Part shown: positions 53,176-61,389 of the stretch, piece by piece | How positions within the stretch are numbered: position 1 is the stretch's first letter | How the letters are laid out: each line of letters opens with the position of its first letter | Assembly (NCBI RefSeq): GCF_036231355.1 | Contig: NZ_CP109496.1 | Location: 5,642,001 to 5,706,000, forward strand | From: Streptomyces sp. NBC_01431 | GTDB lineage: Bacteria > Actinomycetota > Actinomycetes > Streptomycetales > Streptomycetaceae | Reading direction: 5' to 3' | DNA length: 64,000 nucleotides | Position numbers and translations under genes: made by a program | Notes under the pieces: model-generated | What the model was told of the DNA's origin: nothing | The model's input: only the letters and a program-made list of their open reading frames with translations | The model's database searches: none

Positions 53176-54345
53176 ATGGCCGCGGAACCCGTCATCGTCG
53201 AAGCCGTACGCACGCCCATCGGCAAGCGCCAAGGCGCGCTCGCCAATCTGCACCCCGCCTATCTGCTCGGTGAGACCTACCGGGAACTCCTCGGCCGCAC
53301 CGGCATCCACGCCGACTGCGTCGAGCAGATCGTCGGCGGCACGGTCACCCACGCCGGCGAACAGTCCATGAACCCGGCGCGCAACGCCTGGCTCGCGGTG
53401 GGGCTGCCGTACGAGACCGCCGCGACCACCGTCGACTGCCAGTGCGGCTCCTCGCAGCAGGCCAGCCACATGGTGGCCAACATGATCGCGGCGGGCGTCA
53501 TCGACGTGGGCATCAGCTGCGGTGTGGAGGCCATGTCGCGGGTGCCGCTCGGCTCCGGGTCGAAGCACGGACCGGGAAAGCCGTGGCCCGACGAGTGGAA
53601 CGTGGACCTGCCGAACCAGTTCGAGGCGGCGGAGCGGATCGCCCGCAACCGGGGGCTGACCCGGGAGCGGGTCGACTCCCTCGGCCTCCTGTCGCAGGAG
53701 CGGGCGGCGGTCGCCTGGGGCGAGGAGCGCTTCAAACGGGAGACGTTCGCCGTGCAGGTGCCCACGACGGAGGAGGAGCAGGCCGCCGGGCAGGGCATGT
53801 GGCGCCTCGTCGACCGCGACGAAGGCCTCCGCGACACCTCGATGGAGGCGCTCGGGCGGCTCAAGCCGGTGATGCCGACGGCGGTGCACACGGCGGGCAA
53901 CTCCTCGCAGATCTCCGACGGTTCGGCGGCGATCATGTGGGCGTCCAAGCGGATGGCGCGGGCGCTGAAACTGCGGCCCCGGGCGCGGATCGTGGCGCAG
54001 GCGCTCGTCGGGGCCGATCCGCACTACCACCTCGACGGTCCGATCGACGCGACGCGGGCGGTCCTCGGCAAGGCGGGGATGTCCCTGCGGGACATCGACC
54101 TCGTGGAGATCAACGAGGCCTTCGCGTCCGTGGTGCTGAGCTGGGCGCAGGTCTTCGAGCAGGACCTGGAGAAGGTGAACGTCAACGGCGGCGCGATCGC
54201 GCTGGGACATCCGGTGGGGGCGACGGGGGCGCGGCTGATCACGACGGCGCTGCATGAACTGGAGCGCCGGGACAAGGAGTTCGCGCTGATCACGATGTGC
54301 GCGGGGGGAGCGCTGGCGACGGCGACGATTATCCAGCGCCTGTAG
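53176..54345 (+). CDS. steroid-type 3-ketoacyl-CoA thiolase (FadA5-like)
   Basis: 389 residues. Thiolase catalytic motifs: Cys in TVDCQCGSSQQASHM, NEAFASV, His in GGAIALGHPVGATGAR, and Cys in TMCAGGALATA. The substitution pattern and length are those of thiolases that shorten steroid side chains (FadA5 group). Divergent from cyp125 with a 237-base shared promoter region holding two operator-like palindromes. ATG 53176 has GGAGAGGAC upstream. It probably acts on side-chain-derived acyl-CoA produced after P450 oxidation. Confidence 0.9.
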   Translation: MAAEPVIVEAVRTPIGKRQGALANLHPAYLLGETYRELLGRTGIHADCVEQIVGGTVTHAGEQSMNPARNAWLAVGLPYETAATTVDCQCGSSQQASHMVANMIAAGVIDVGISCGVEAMSRVPLGSGSKHGPGKPWPDEWNVDLPNQFEAAERIARNRGLTRERVDSLGLLSQERAAVAWGEERFKRETFAVQVPTTEEEQAAGQGMWRLVDRDEGLRDTSMEALGRLKPVMPTAVHTAGNSSQISDGSAAIMWASKRMARALKLRPRARIVAQALVGADPHYHLDGPIDATRAVLGKAGMSLRDIDLVEINEAFASVVLSWAQVFEQDLEKVNVNGGAIALGHPVGATGARLITTALHELERRDKEFALITMCAGGALATATIIQRL

Positions 54346-54355
54346 AACCGCTTCG

Positions 54356-54389
54356 CCGGGCTCTGCCCGGACCCGCTCCTCAAACGCCG
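54356..54389 (-). repeat. second copy of the CGGCGTTTGAGGAGCGGG repeat with hairpin
   Basis: CCCGCTCCTCAAACGCCG (54372-54389) is the exact reverse complement of 9614-9631. It is preceded by the hairpin CCGGGC-TCT-GCCCGG (54356-54370), eleven bases after the thiolase stop. Confidence 0.8.
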
Positions 54390-54421
54390 AAGTCGCGGTG
54401 GACCACGGCCCGGCACGGGGG

Positions 54422-54470
54422 AAGGGCCCCGGTCGTCGACCAAGGTGTGGTCGACCACAGCGGGGCCCTT
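54422..54470. terminator. long bidirectional hairpin terminator
   Basis: Outer arms AAGGGCCCCG / CGGGGCCCTT and inner arms GTCGACC / GGTCGAC, between the convergent thiolase and transglycosylase genes. Confidence 0.85.
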
Positions 54471-54526
54471 CGGAAGTCGGCGCCGCAGATCGTGCGGCTC
54501 TTCGACTCCACTGCCGGTACGGCGGC

Positions 54527-54925
54527 TCAGTACCAGCTGTTCTGCTGCCAGAAGTTCCAGGCGCCACACGGGCTGCCGTAGCGCTCCTTCATGTAGTTCA
54601 GGCCCCACTTGATCTGGGTGGCCGGGTTGGACTTCCAGTCGGCGCCGGCCGAGGCCATCTTCGAGCCGGGCAGGGCCTGGACCAGGCCGTAGGCGCCGGA
54701 GGAGGCGTTGGTGGCGGACGGGTTCCAGCCGGACTCGTGGTTCACGATGTTGCTGAAGCACTGGAACTGGTCGGACGGCATCATCTGCTGCGCGATCGCC
54801 TGGGCGCTCGTCGGGGCGGCCTGGGCCGGGACGGCGGCCATGGCGACACCGGTGGCGGCGAGCAGGGTGGCACCGGCGGCGGCGATGGACTTCTTACGAG
54901 CGGTGATGCGAGCGGCGAAAGACAA
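54527..54925 (-). CDS. small secreted transglycosylase-like protein
   Basis: 132 residues: signal peptide (GATLLAATGVAMAAVPAQAA), then a compact lytic-transglycosylase-like domain: CFSNIVNHESGWNPSATNAS supplies the catalytic Glu, then GAYGLVQALPGSKMAS and NPATQIKWGLNYMKERYG, ending CGAWNFWQQNSWY. It is the short resuscitation-factor/SLT-like type common in Streptomyces, which cleaves peptidoglycan. Two Cys may form a disulfide. The start is a TTG (54923-54925) in the loop region of a CGAAG/CTTCG hairpin; the start is not certain. Confidence 0.82.
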   Translation of the reverse strand: MSFAARITARKKSIAAAGATLLAATGVAMAAVPAQAAPTSAQAIAQQMMPSDQFQCFSNIVNHESGWNPSATNASSGAYGLVQALPGSKMASAGADWKSNPATQIKWGLNYMKERYGSPCGAWNFWQQNSWY

Positions 54926-55257
54926 CGAAGGACCTAACTTCGGGGACGTGGGCGGTCGCGCTCCGCCGACGGTTCGAAGACCTCCACGGCGAGGGAACCT
55001 GTAACGAATCGGCCCGACTTGCGGACCGGGCGGTTCCGGCGACTCGAACAGTTGTAACTGGCTCGACGGGTGGCCGCAATGACCCCATTTACTAGCGGGA
55101 GTCGCAAGAGGGGTGAAACGTCCCCACGGGTGTAAGAGTCCGATAAGTGCAGGTCAGTACCGCTATGAGGGGTCGCTTGGATCATGCTGTGGGGCCACTA
55201 TCGGGCCTCGTAGAGGGCGAAGGTCCTGTGGGGGGCCTCACCCCGGCGGGACCCTTC
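54926..55257 (-). other. 332-base leader region of the transglycosylase gene
   Basis: Region between the transglycosylase start and the end of the ECF S gene. It holds an 83-codon open frame (54934-55185) ending nine bases before the TTG, whose end (VEVFEPSAERDRPRPRS) looks more coding-like than its start. It also has a hairpin CGAAG-N7-CTTCG at the ribosome site and an AT-rich stretch (AGTAAATGGGGTC). I looked for the c-di-AMP (ydaO) riboswitch motifs common before such genes and did not see them. Function of the leader is open. Confidence 0.45.
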
Positions 55258-56082
55258 TCAGGCCTCAAATGTGACCTGGGCCTCGAAGTTGGCGCGCCGC
55301 GTCGCGCGTCTCAGTGCCTTGAGGACGGTGGCGCCGAGCGCCAGGGTCAGCACGACGGTGAGTGCCGCCCGCCCCAGGTCCCAGCCCAGCGAGGTGGCCG
55401 CGCAGTACGCGAAGAAGCGCAGCAGGTTCTCGGGCAGCGGATCGCCGGGGTGGAAGGAGATCCCCGAGGACATCCCGCCGATGTAGGTCCAGCCCTGGAG
55501 GTTCATGACCGTGCCGTACGCGAGTGAGGCGAGTGAGCCGTAGAGCGCGAGCAGGGCCAGCTCGGCCCTGCCGCGCAGCCGGTGGGGGCCCGGCAGTAGG
55601 CCGGCACCCATCGTGAACCAGCCCATCGCGAGCATCTGGAACGGCATCCACGGCCCGACCCCGCCGGTCAGCAGGGCCGAGGCGAACATCGTCACCGAGC
55701 CGAGTACGAAACCGAAGCCCGGCCCGAGCACCCGGCCGCTCAGCACCATCAGGAAGAACATCGGCTCCAGGCCCGCCGTGCCGGCGCCCAGCGGGCGCAG
55801 CGCGGCGCCCACCGCGGCCAGGACACCGAGCATCGCGACGGCCTTGGCGTCCATGCCGTCGTCGGCGATGGTGGCGACCACCACACCGACCAGGAGCGGG
55901 AGCAGCGCGGCGAAGAGCCAGGGGGCGTCCTGCGAGTGAGCGAGCCCCGAATCCCCGTCGGCGAGCAGCGGCCAGCCGAAGGCGGCGGCACCGATGAGGG
56001 TGATCAGTGTCAGGGCGATGACCGCGCGGGGGCCGAGCCGTACGGCTCGTACTGCTCGTACGTCCTTTGTGTCCGGGGTCAC
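55258..56082 (-). CDS. ECF transporter substrate-binding membrane component (S component)
   Basis: 274 residues with six or so membrane segments; fits the ECF S-component pattern (ALRPLGAGTAGLEPMFFLMV, GFVLGSVTMFASALLTGGVG, PWMPFQMLAMGWFTMGAGLL). The S component captures the vitamin and toggles in the membrane. Its GTG overlaps the stop of the ATPase gene (GTGA). The upstream cobalamin riboswitch makes vitamin B12 or a corrinoid precursor the likely cargo; the protein itself does not reveal the substrate. Confidence 0.85.
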   Translation of the reverse strand: MTPDTKDVRAVRAVRLGPRAVIALTLITLIGAAAFGWPLLADGDSGLAHSQDAPWLFAALLPLLVGVVVATIADDGMDAKAVAMLGVLAAVGAALRPLGAGTAGLEPMFFLMVLSGRVLGPGFGFVLGSVTMFASALLTGGVGPWMPFQMLAMGWFTMGAGLLPGPHRLRGRAELALLALYGSLASLAYGTVMNLQGWTYIGGMSSGISFHPGDPLPENLLRFFAYCAATSLGWDLGRAALTVVLTLALGATVLKALRRATRRANFEAQVTFEA

Positions 56083-58007
56083 GACAGGGCCTCGCGGACC
56101 TGGGCGACGGTGAGCCAGTGCTGGGGGGCGAGGACCTTGGCGACCTGCGGGGCGAAGGCGGGGGAGGAGACGACGACCTCGGCGGTCGGGCCGTCCGCGA
56201 CGATCTCACCGCCCGCGAGGATCACGACACGGTGCGCGAGCTCCGCGGCCAGCTCCACGTCGTGGGTGGCCAGGACGATGGCGTGCCCCTGGCCGGTGAG
56301 CTCCCGGAGCACGGCGACGAGACGGGCCTTGGCGGCGTAGTCCAGACCGCGGGTCGGCTCGTCGAGGAGGAGCAGGGGCGGGCGGCCGGTAAGGACGATC
56401 GCCAGCGCGAGGGCCAGGCGCTGGCCCTCGGACAGGTCGCGGGGGTGGGTGTCGTCCCGTACGCCGGGCAGCAGCGCGGAGACGAGTGCGCGGCAGCTTC
56501 CGGGAGCGGCCTGGGCGTCCTCGTCGGCGGTGGCGCACTCCGCCGCGACGGTGTCGGCGTACAGCAGGTCGCGCGGCTCCTGCGGTACGAGGCCGACCTC
56601 GCGGATCAGCTCGGGCGGCGGGGTGCGGTGGGGGACGCGGCCGCCCACGCCGACCGTGCCCGCGGTCGGCTCGATCAGGCCGACGAGGGTGGCGAGCAGG
56701 GTGGACTTCCCGGCGCCGTTGCGGCCCATCAGGGCGATGGTCTCGCCGGGGGCGACGGTGAGGTCCACGTGGCGCAGGGCCTCCACGCGGCCGCGGCGTA
56801 CGCCGAGAGCGGTGGCGGTTGCGACGGTGGGGGTGCGGGGGGTGCGGGGGGTGGCCGGGGGGCGGCGGAAGAGGGTGGCCAGGGTTCGCCTTGCGGCGGC
56901 GGGCCGGGGGCGGCTTTCGGCCCCGGGCCGGTGGGCCTGCGTCTGGCCTCCGGCCAGGCCGTGTTTCCCATCCGCACCACCCGTACTAGTCGGTGGATAC
57001 GTGCGGGTCCCCTCGCGGGGAGTTCCCGCCGTCGGCGTCCGCGGGTCGTGGGTGGGGGCCGCGCCGGTCGTGCCGCCGGGCGGGCTGGTGCGGGCCTGCC
57101 CGTGGGATTCCTTCGCCGTTGGCGTCCGCCCCCCGTCGGCGGGGGCCGCCTGCGGCGGATGGCTGCGGTTGGAAGCCGCCTGAGGGGTGAAGGGGGCCAG
57201 TTGGTCGCGCAGGACTGCTGCCCTTCGGCGGGCGTCTCGTACCGACAAGGGGAGCGGGGTCCAGCCCGCAAGGCGGCCGAGAGCCACCACCGGGGGGTGG
57301 ACGGGGGAGATCTTCATGATGTCGGCGGGGACGCCCATGACCGGCGGGGCGCCGGGGGAGGGCAGCAGCACGACCTGGTCCGCGTACTGGACCACCCGCT
57401 CCAGGCGGTGCTCCGCCATCAGGACCGTCGTGCCCAGGTCGTGGACCAGGCGCTGGAGGACCGACAGGACCTCTTCGGCGGCCGCCGGGTCGAGCGCCGA
57501 GGTCGGCTCGTCCAGGACCAGGACCTTCGGGTGCGGGGTGAGGACCGAGCCGATCGCGACGCGCTGCTGCTGGCCGCCGGACAGGGTGGCGATGGGACGG
57601 TCGCGCAGCTCCGCGAGCCCGAGCAGGTCGAGGGTCTCCTCGACGCGGCGGCGCATGACGGCGGGCGCCAGGCCCAACGACTCCATTCCGTAGGCGAGTT
57701 CGTCCTCGACGGTGTCGGTGACGAAGTGCGCGAGCGGATCCTGGCCCACCGTGCCGACCAGGTCGGCGAGCTCGCGCGGCTTGTGGGTGCGGGTGTCGCG
57801 GCCGTCGACGGTGACCCGGCCGCGCAGGGTGCCGCCGGTGAAGTGCGGAACGAGGCCCGACACCGTACCCAGGAGAGTCGACTTGCCGACCCCGGACGGG
57901 CCGACGAGGAGCACCAACTCCCCTTCGGGAATGGCGAGTTCGACCCCCTGGATGGTCGGCTCTTGGGCGGAGTCGTACGTGACCGACACGTTCTCGAACC
58001 GGATCAC
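56079..58007 (-). CDS. ECF transporter ATPase, A and A' domains fused, with long low-complexity linker
   Basis: About 642 residues. First ABC domain: Walker A LVGPSGVGKSTLL, signature LSGGQQQRVAIGS, Walker B VLVLDEPTSALD, His in MAEHRLE. Second: Walker A LMGRNGAGKSTLL, signature DLSEGQRLALALA, Walker B LLLLDEPTRGLD, His in ATHDVEL. A roughly 120-residue Pro/Gly/Thr-rich linker (about residues 275-395) carries a repeat shared with the T component gene. It powers the ECF module. GTG 58005-58007 overlaps the T gene stop (GTGA). Confidence 0.93.
   Translation of the reverse strand: MIRFENVSVTYDSAQEPTIQGVELAIPEGELVLLVGPSGVGKSTLLGTVSGLVPHFTGGTLRGRVTVDGRDTRTHKPRELADLVGTVGQDPLAHFVTDTVEDELAYGMESLGLAPAVMRRRVEETLDLLGLAELRDRPIATLSGGQQQRVAIGSVLTPHPKVLVLDEPTSALDPAAAEEVLSVLQRLVHDLGTTVLMAEHRLERVVQYADQVVLLPSPGAPPVMGVPADIMKISPVHPPVVALGRLAGWTPLPLSVRDARRRAAVLRDQLAPFTPQAASNRSHPPQAAPADGGRTPTAKESHGQARTSPPGGTTGAAPTHDPRTPTAGTPREGTRTYPPTSTGGADGKHGLAGGQTQAHRPGAESRPRPAAARRTLATLFRRPPATPRTPRTPTVATATALGVRRGRVEALRHVDLTVAPGETIALMGRNGAGKSTLLATLVGLIEPTAGTVGVGGRVPHRTPPPELIREVGLVPQEPRDLLYADTVAAECATADEDAQAAPGSCRALVSALLPGVRDDTHPRDLSEGQRLALALAIVLTGRPPLLLLDEPTRGLDYAAKARLVAVLRELTGQGHAIVLATHDVELAAELAHRVVILAGGEIVADGPTAEVVVSSPAFAPQVAKVLAPQHWLTVAQVREALS
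56905..57165 (-). repeat. in-frame dispersed repeat, copy A (ATPase linker)
   Basis: Shares CCGCACCACCCGTACT (56972-56987) and GGCGTCCGCC (57121-57130) with copy B; the two anchors are exactly 149 bases apart in both. On the coding strand both are read in the same frame: TRTYPPTSTGGADGK here and TRTHPLSSTGGAGRK in copy B. Confidence 0.8.
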
Positions 58008-59407
58008 GCGGACTCCTTCGGTGGAACGGGTGCGACGAACGCCGGGAGCAGACCGGCGAGCAGCGACAGGGCGGGCCACAGCGGCAGGCTCGGCGCGGTC
58101 AGCGGGACGACACCCAGGGTCAGGGCCTGCGGGGCGTACGTACCCGCCCAGAGGGTGAGTGCCGCGACCGCCGCGCCGGAACCGGCCACCAGCCAGGACC
58201 GGCCGCCCCAGCGGTCGGGGCGGTAGCGGGTGCGGATCTGGCGGCGGCCGCCGAGGCGGAGCCCGGCGAGGGCGGCGAGCAGCCCGGCGGCGAGTACGGG
58301 AAGGCCCCCGGCGCCTTCGGCGGCGAGCAGCCCGTACGTTCCGGCGCACACCCCGAGGAGGCCGCCAAGGGTGAGGATGGTGGTGGTGTGCCGTACGGCG
58401 GGCGGGACCTGGGCGGTGCGGCCGTAGCCGCGCGCGTCCATCGAGGCGGCCACCGCGACCGAGCGCTCCAGGGCGCCTTCCAGGACCGGCAGGCCGATCT
58501 GTGCGATCGCCTTGATGCCGCCGGTGGGGCGGCCGCGCAGTCGCCGCGCGGTCCGCAGGCGTACGACGTCGGCGACCATGTTCGGCGCGAAAGTCATCGC
58601 CACGACCACGGCGACACCGGCCTCGTACAGCGCGCCCGGCAGCGACTTGAGGAGGCGGGCGGGGTTGGCGAGCGCGTTCGCCGCGCCCACGCAGATCAGC
58701 AGGGTGGCGAGCCGGGCGCCGTCGTACAGCGCGAAGAGCATGCCCTCGGCGGTGACGCGGCCGCCGACGCGGATGCCCTTGGCCCAGTCCGGGAGCGGGA
58801 GTTCGGGCAGGTTGAGCAGGGTGTGGCTGCCGGGGATCGGGGAGCCGAGGACCAGGTTGAAGGCGAGACGGATGCCGACCACGAACAGGCCGATCCTGAT
58901 GAACGCGGTGTACGAGCGGGCCCAGGGGGCGTCGGTCTTGCGGGCGGCCACGACGTAGCCGGCCACGCCGACGAGGAGGCCGAGCAGGAGGGGGTTGTTG
59001 GTGCGTGACGCGGCGGTGGCAAGGCCCAGCGCCCAGAGCCACCAGGCGCCGGGGTGCAGTGCGTTGCCCCGGGTCGCGGCGGGGGCGGCGAGGACGCGGT
59101 GTGCGGCTGCGGGCCGGCGGGTGTGCGCGTGGCCTTCGGCCGGGCTGTCCTTCCTGCCCGCACCACCCGTACTGCTCAGGGGATGTGTGCGGGTCTTCGC
59201 GCGCGCGTCACGAGCCGTCGGCGGCAGCCGAACGGGGGCTTCGGGCGGGGTGCGCGTGGGAGGGAGCGGGTTGGCGGGGGTCGCCTCGTGGGGAGCGGCC
59301 GCCGTCGGCGTCCGCCCGCTGTCGGCGGGGCCCGCCTGCGGCGGTGTTCCGCCTGCGGCGCGGGTCGCCCCCGGCAAATGCCCCTCGCTGTCGTCCTCGG
59401 AAAGCAT
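58004..59407 (-). CDS. ECF transporter transmembrane coupling protein (CbiQ-type T component)
   Basis: 467 residues, longer than CbiQ (about 250). Residues 1-110 are a low-complexity Pro/Thr-rich extension; then a CbiQ-type domain with AFIRIGLFVVGIRLAFNLVL, the coupling helices with Ala-Arg-Gly-type motifs (AASMDARGYGRTAQVPPAVR, RTARRLRGRPTGG) and several membrane segments. It couples ATP hydrolysis to the S component. ATG 59405-59407 starts 11 bases after the upstream gene stop; no alternative start is available downstream, so the extension seems real. Ends in a GTGA overlap. Confidence 0.9.
   Translation of the reverse strand: MLSEDDSEGHLPGATRAAGGTPPQAGPADSGRTPTAAAPHEATPANPLPPTRTPPEAPVRLPPTARDARAKTRTHPLSSTGGAGRKDSPAEGHAHTRRPAAAHRVLAAPAATRGNALHPGAWWLWALGLATAASRTNNPLLLGLLVGVAGYVVAARKTDAPWARSYTAFIRIGLFVVGIRLAFNLVLGSPIPGSHTLLNLPELPLPDWAKGIRVGGRVTAEGMLFALYDGARLATLLICVGAANALANPARLLKSLPGALYEAGVAVVVAMTFAPNMVADVVRLRTARRLRGRPTGGIKAIAQIGLPVLEGALERSVAVAASMDARGYGRTAQVPPAVRHTTTILTLGGLLGVCAGTYGLLAAEGAGGLPVLAAGLLAALAGLRLGGRRQIRTRYRPDRWGGRSWLVAGSGAAVAALTLWAGTYAPQALTLGVVPLTAPSLPLWPALSLLAGLLPAFVAPVPPKESA
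59105..59345 (-). repeat. in-frame dispersed repeat, copy B (T component N-terminus)
   Basis: Copy of the block at 56905-57165, in the same orientation and frame. Anchors at 59158-59173 and 59307-59316. It encodes the low-complexity N-terminal extension (PPQAGPADSGRTPTA; copy A has PPQAAPADGGRTPTA). Confidence 0.8.
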
Positions 59408-59418
59408 GCTCTGGCGCT

Positions 59419-60057
59419 TCAGCTCCTGCGGCGGCGGGACTGCCAGACCGCTGCCGCGCCCAGGGCCAGTACCGCTGCCACGCCGGCCAGGAGGCCCACC
59501 GAGGGGCCGGAGCTGCTGTCCTTCGCGGCCGGGGCGGGCTTCGGGGCGGTGTCGCCGACCTGCTCGCCGCAGCCCGCGCGCGGGTAGCCGCCGATCGCGC
59601 ACAGCAGGGCCGCGCTGTTGTAGCGCAGCGGCTTGGCGACCGCCGCCAGTGCGTCGGCGCTGGTCGCGTCCGGGGGGAGCTGGGCGCAGGCCGTGCGCTG
59701 GGCGGGCGGGGTGTCGCCCTGGGCGGCGTCCTGCGACGTACCGAAATCGATGACGAGGGCGACCCGCTTCGTGCCGTCCTTGGTCGGCGTGGCACCGCAC
59801 ACCGCCTCGAACGACGGCGCCGAACGCGGGGTCGCCGCGTCCTTCGAGTCCGCGCTCACCGCGAAGCGGAAGCCCTGGACCGAGCCGTCGCCGGGGTGTG
59901 CGGACGCCGGGCCCTGGGTGGCGTACGTCCAGGTGTCGCCCGCCAGGTCCCAGAACGACCAGTAGCGGTAGCCGGCCGCCTGCGCCGAGCCCGCACCGGT
60001 GGCCAGCGCCACCAGCGCGAGGATCAGCGCGGCGAACGGAACGAGGCGGGTGCGCAT
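59419..60057 (-). CDS. secreted membrane-anchored protein of B12 operon (SCO2322-like)
   Basis: 212 residues: signal peptide (FAALILALVALATGAGSAQA), an extracellular domain starting GYRYWSFWDLAGDTWTYATQ, with three or four Cys (VCGATP, TACAQLPP, CAIGGYPRAGCGEQV), a Pro/Ser linker, and a C-terminal membrane helix with a basic tail (AVLALGAAAVWQSRRRRS). It resembles the uncharacterised family that NCBI labels SCO2322. Its ATG overlaps the preceding stop (TGATG). Being between a capture-type protein and an ECF transporter, it probably helps collect the cargo outside. Confidence 0.82.
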   Translation of the reverse strand: MRTRLVPFAALILALVALATGAGSAQAAGYRYWSFWDLAGDTWTYATQGPASAHPGDGSVQGFRFAVSADSKDAATPRSAPSFEAVCGATPTKDGTKRVALVIDFGTSQDAAQGDTPPAQRTACAQLPPDATSADALAAVAKPLRYNSAALLCAIGGYPRAGCGEQVGDTAPKPAPAAKDSSSGPSVGLLAGVAAVLALGAAAVWQSRRRRS

Positions 60058-61286
60058 CACAGCTGCTGGTTCTTCTTGCGGCCGCTGATCAGGAAGCCGA
60101 TCCCGATGCCCGCGACCAGACCCACGCCGACGATCCACCAGAGGGAGATGCCGTCGTTCTTCTTTTCTTCCTTCTGCTGGGCCGAAGGGGAGGCGGAGGG
60201 CGCGGCCTGCGGGGCGGGGCCGGTGGCGTTGAGGGCCTCGAGGAGGTTCACGCCGCCGAAGTTCTTCGGGTCGGCGCCGGTCGCGTCGGCGGCGAAGACC
60301 AGCTGGGCGTAGGCGGCCGGGCCGTTGTCCTTGGCCCAGGCGGCGGCGTTCTTCGACAGCCAGTCGGCGGACTTCTTCGCCTGGTCCGCCATGCCGTCGG
60401 CGGCCAGCGCGACCACCGCGTCGGCGGTGTTGGAGTAGTCGGGCTGGTCGGCGGCGCCCGGCATCGTGGACTTCAGGAACCCGGTCGCGGCCAGCGTCCT
60501 GGCCAGGTAGGCGGCACCGTTGTGCGCGCCCTGCTCGGGGGTGGCGGCCTTCTCGCAGGAGGTGCCCTTGGTGTCCGCGGGGCCCGCGGTCGCCGTGAGG
60601 CCCTTGCCGAGCGAGCCGGTCACCGCGGCGGCCGTCGCATCGGCGTTGGCGTACAGCTTCTGCGTCTTCGCGTCGGGCTGGAAGGCGAAGGCGCCCCCGC
60701 CGGTGGGGTCGTCGCAGGGCAGCGCGAAGGTGAGCAGCGCGTCGAACGGCGACTTGCCGCCCTTGGCCGACTTCACCGAGGCGGGCTTCTCGCCCGCGGC
60801 GGCGAGCGCGCCGATCACGATGCCGGTGGAGTTGGCGTCGCTGCCGCCCGCGCCCGGCGTGTACGGCCAGCCACCGTCGTCCTGCTGCACCAACTTCAGC
60901 CAGGCGACGCCCTTCTTCACGGCGTCGTCGTGACCTCCGAGGGCGACGAGCGCCTGGATCGCGGCGGACGTGGCGTTGGTGTCCAGCTTCGTGGCGTCGC
61001 ACGCCTTGGTGGTGTCCGCGCGGAACGACATGAAGGAGCCGTCGGCGCACTGCTGTCCGGTGAGCCAGGCGACGGCCTGCGCGGCGGGCCGCACGTCCGC
61101 CGTCTGCTGGGCGAGAAAGGCGAAGGACTGCCGGAAGACCCCGTCGTACTGGGGGTCCTTCGTGCCGTACAGGCCGGGCGGGACCGCCGCGGGAGACGGC
61201 GCGCCGTCGGCGAAGGCCGCCGGGGCGGCGCCGCCCACGATGGCGGTGGCGGCGACGAGCGCTGCGGCGCAGCGGCGTACGGTCAT
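60057..61286 (-). CDS. secreted prenyltransferase/squalene-oxidase-repeat protein, transcobalamin-like alpha/alpha toroid
   Basis: 409 residues: signal peptide (LVAATAIVGGAAPAAFADG), then an all-helical domain with repeats of the prenyltransferase/SQHop type (AVAWLTGQQCADGSFMSF, GVAWLKLVQQDDGGWPYTPG, TSAAIQALVALGG, NTADAVVALAADGMADQAKK), a Pro/Ser/Ala linker and a C-terminal membrane helix with a basic end (GRKKNQQL). The fold is shared by transcobalamin and intrinsic factor. It is the first gene after a cobalamin riboswitch and lies in an operon with an ECF transporter. It has no polyprenyl active site expected outside the cell, so B12 binding is the inference. ATG 61284-61286 with AGGAGAGG upstream. 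Confidence 0.85.
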   Translation of the reverse strand: MTVRRCAAALVAATAIVGGAAPAAFADGAPSPAAVPPGLYGTKDPQYDGVFRQSFAFLAQQTADVRPAAQAVAWLTGQQCADGSFMSFRADTTKACDATKLDTNATSAAIQALVALGGHDDAVKKGVAWLKLVQQDDGGWPYTPGAGGSDANSTGIVIGALAAAGEKPASVKSAKGGKSPFDALLTFALPCDDPTGGGAFAFQPDAKTQKLYANADATAAAVTGSLGKGLTATAGPADTKGTSCEKAATPEQGAHNGAAYLARTLAATGFLKSTMPGAADQPDYSNTADAVVALAADGMADQAKKSADWLSKNAAAWAKDNGPAAYAQLVFAADATGADPKNFGGVNLLEALNATGPAPQAAPSASPSAQQKEEKKNDGISLWWIVGVGLVAGIGIGFLISGRKKNQQL

Positions 61287-61389
61287 GGCGGGCGGTGCCT
61301 CTCCTGCGGGGGAGCACGGACACGGGCGCACGCAAGGCACCCGGCTCCGGCTCCGTATACCTCGACGGTGCCGGTCACCTGCGGGGTGC

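Noticed and set aside
54926..55257. c-di-AMP (ydaO) riboswitch before the transglycosylase gene
   Set aside because: Expected by analogy with other streptomycete wall hydrolases, but the GGGGTGAATC-type and CCGAATCCGTCAGC-type elements are absent on either strand.
56079..59407. Frameshift or assembly error explaining the low-complexity linkers in the ECF genes
   Set aside because: Both genes remain open through the repeats, the repeats are in the same frame in both, and flanking domains are intact, so an in-frame insertion is more likely.
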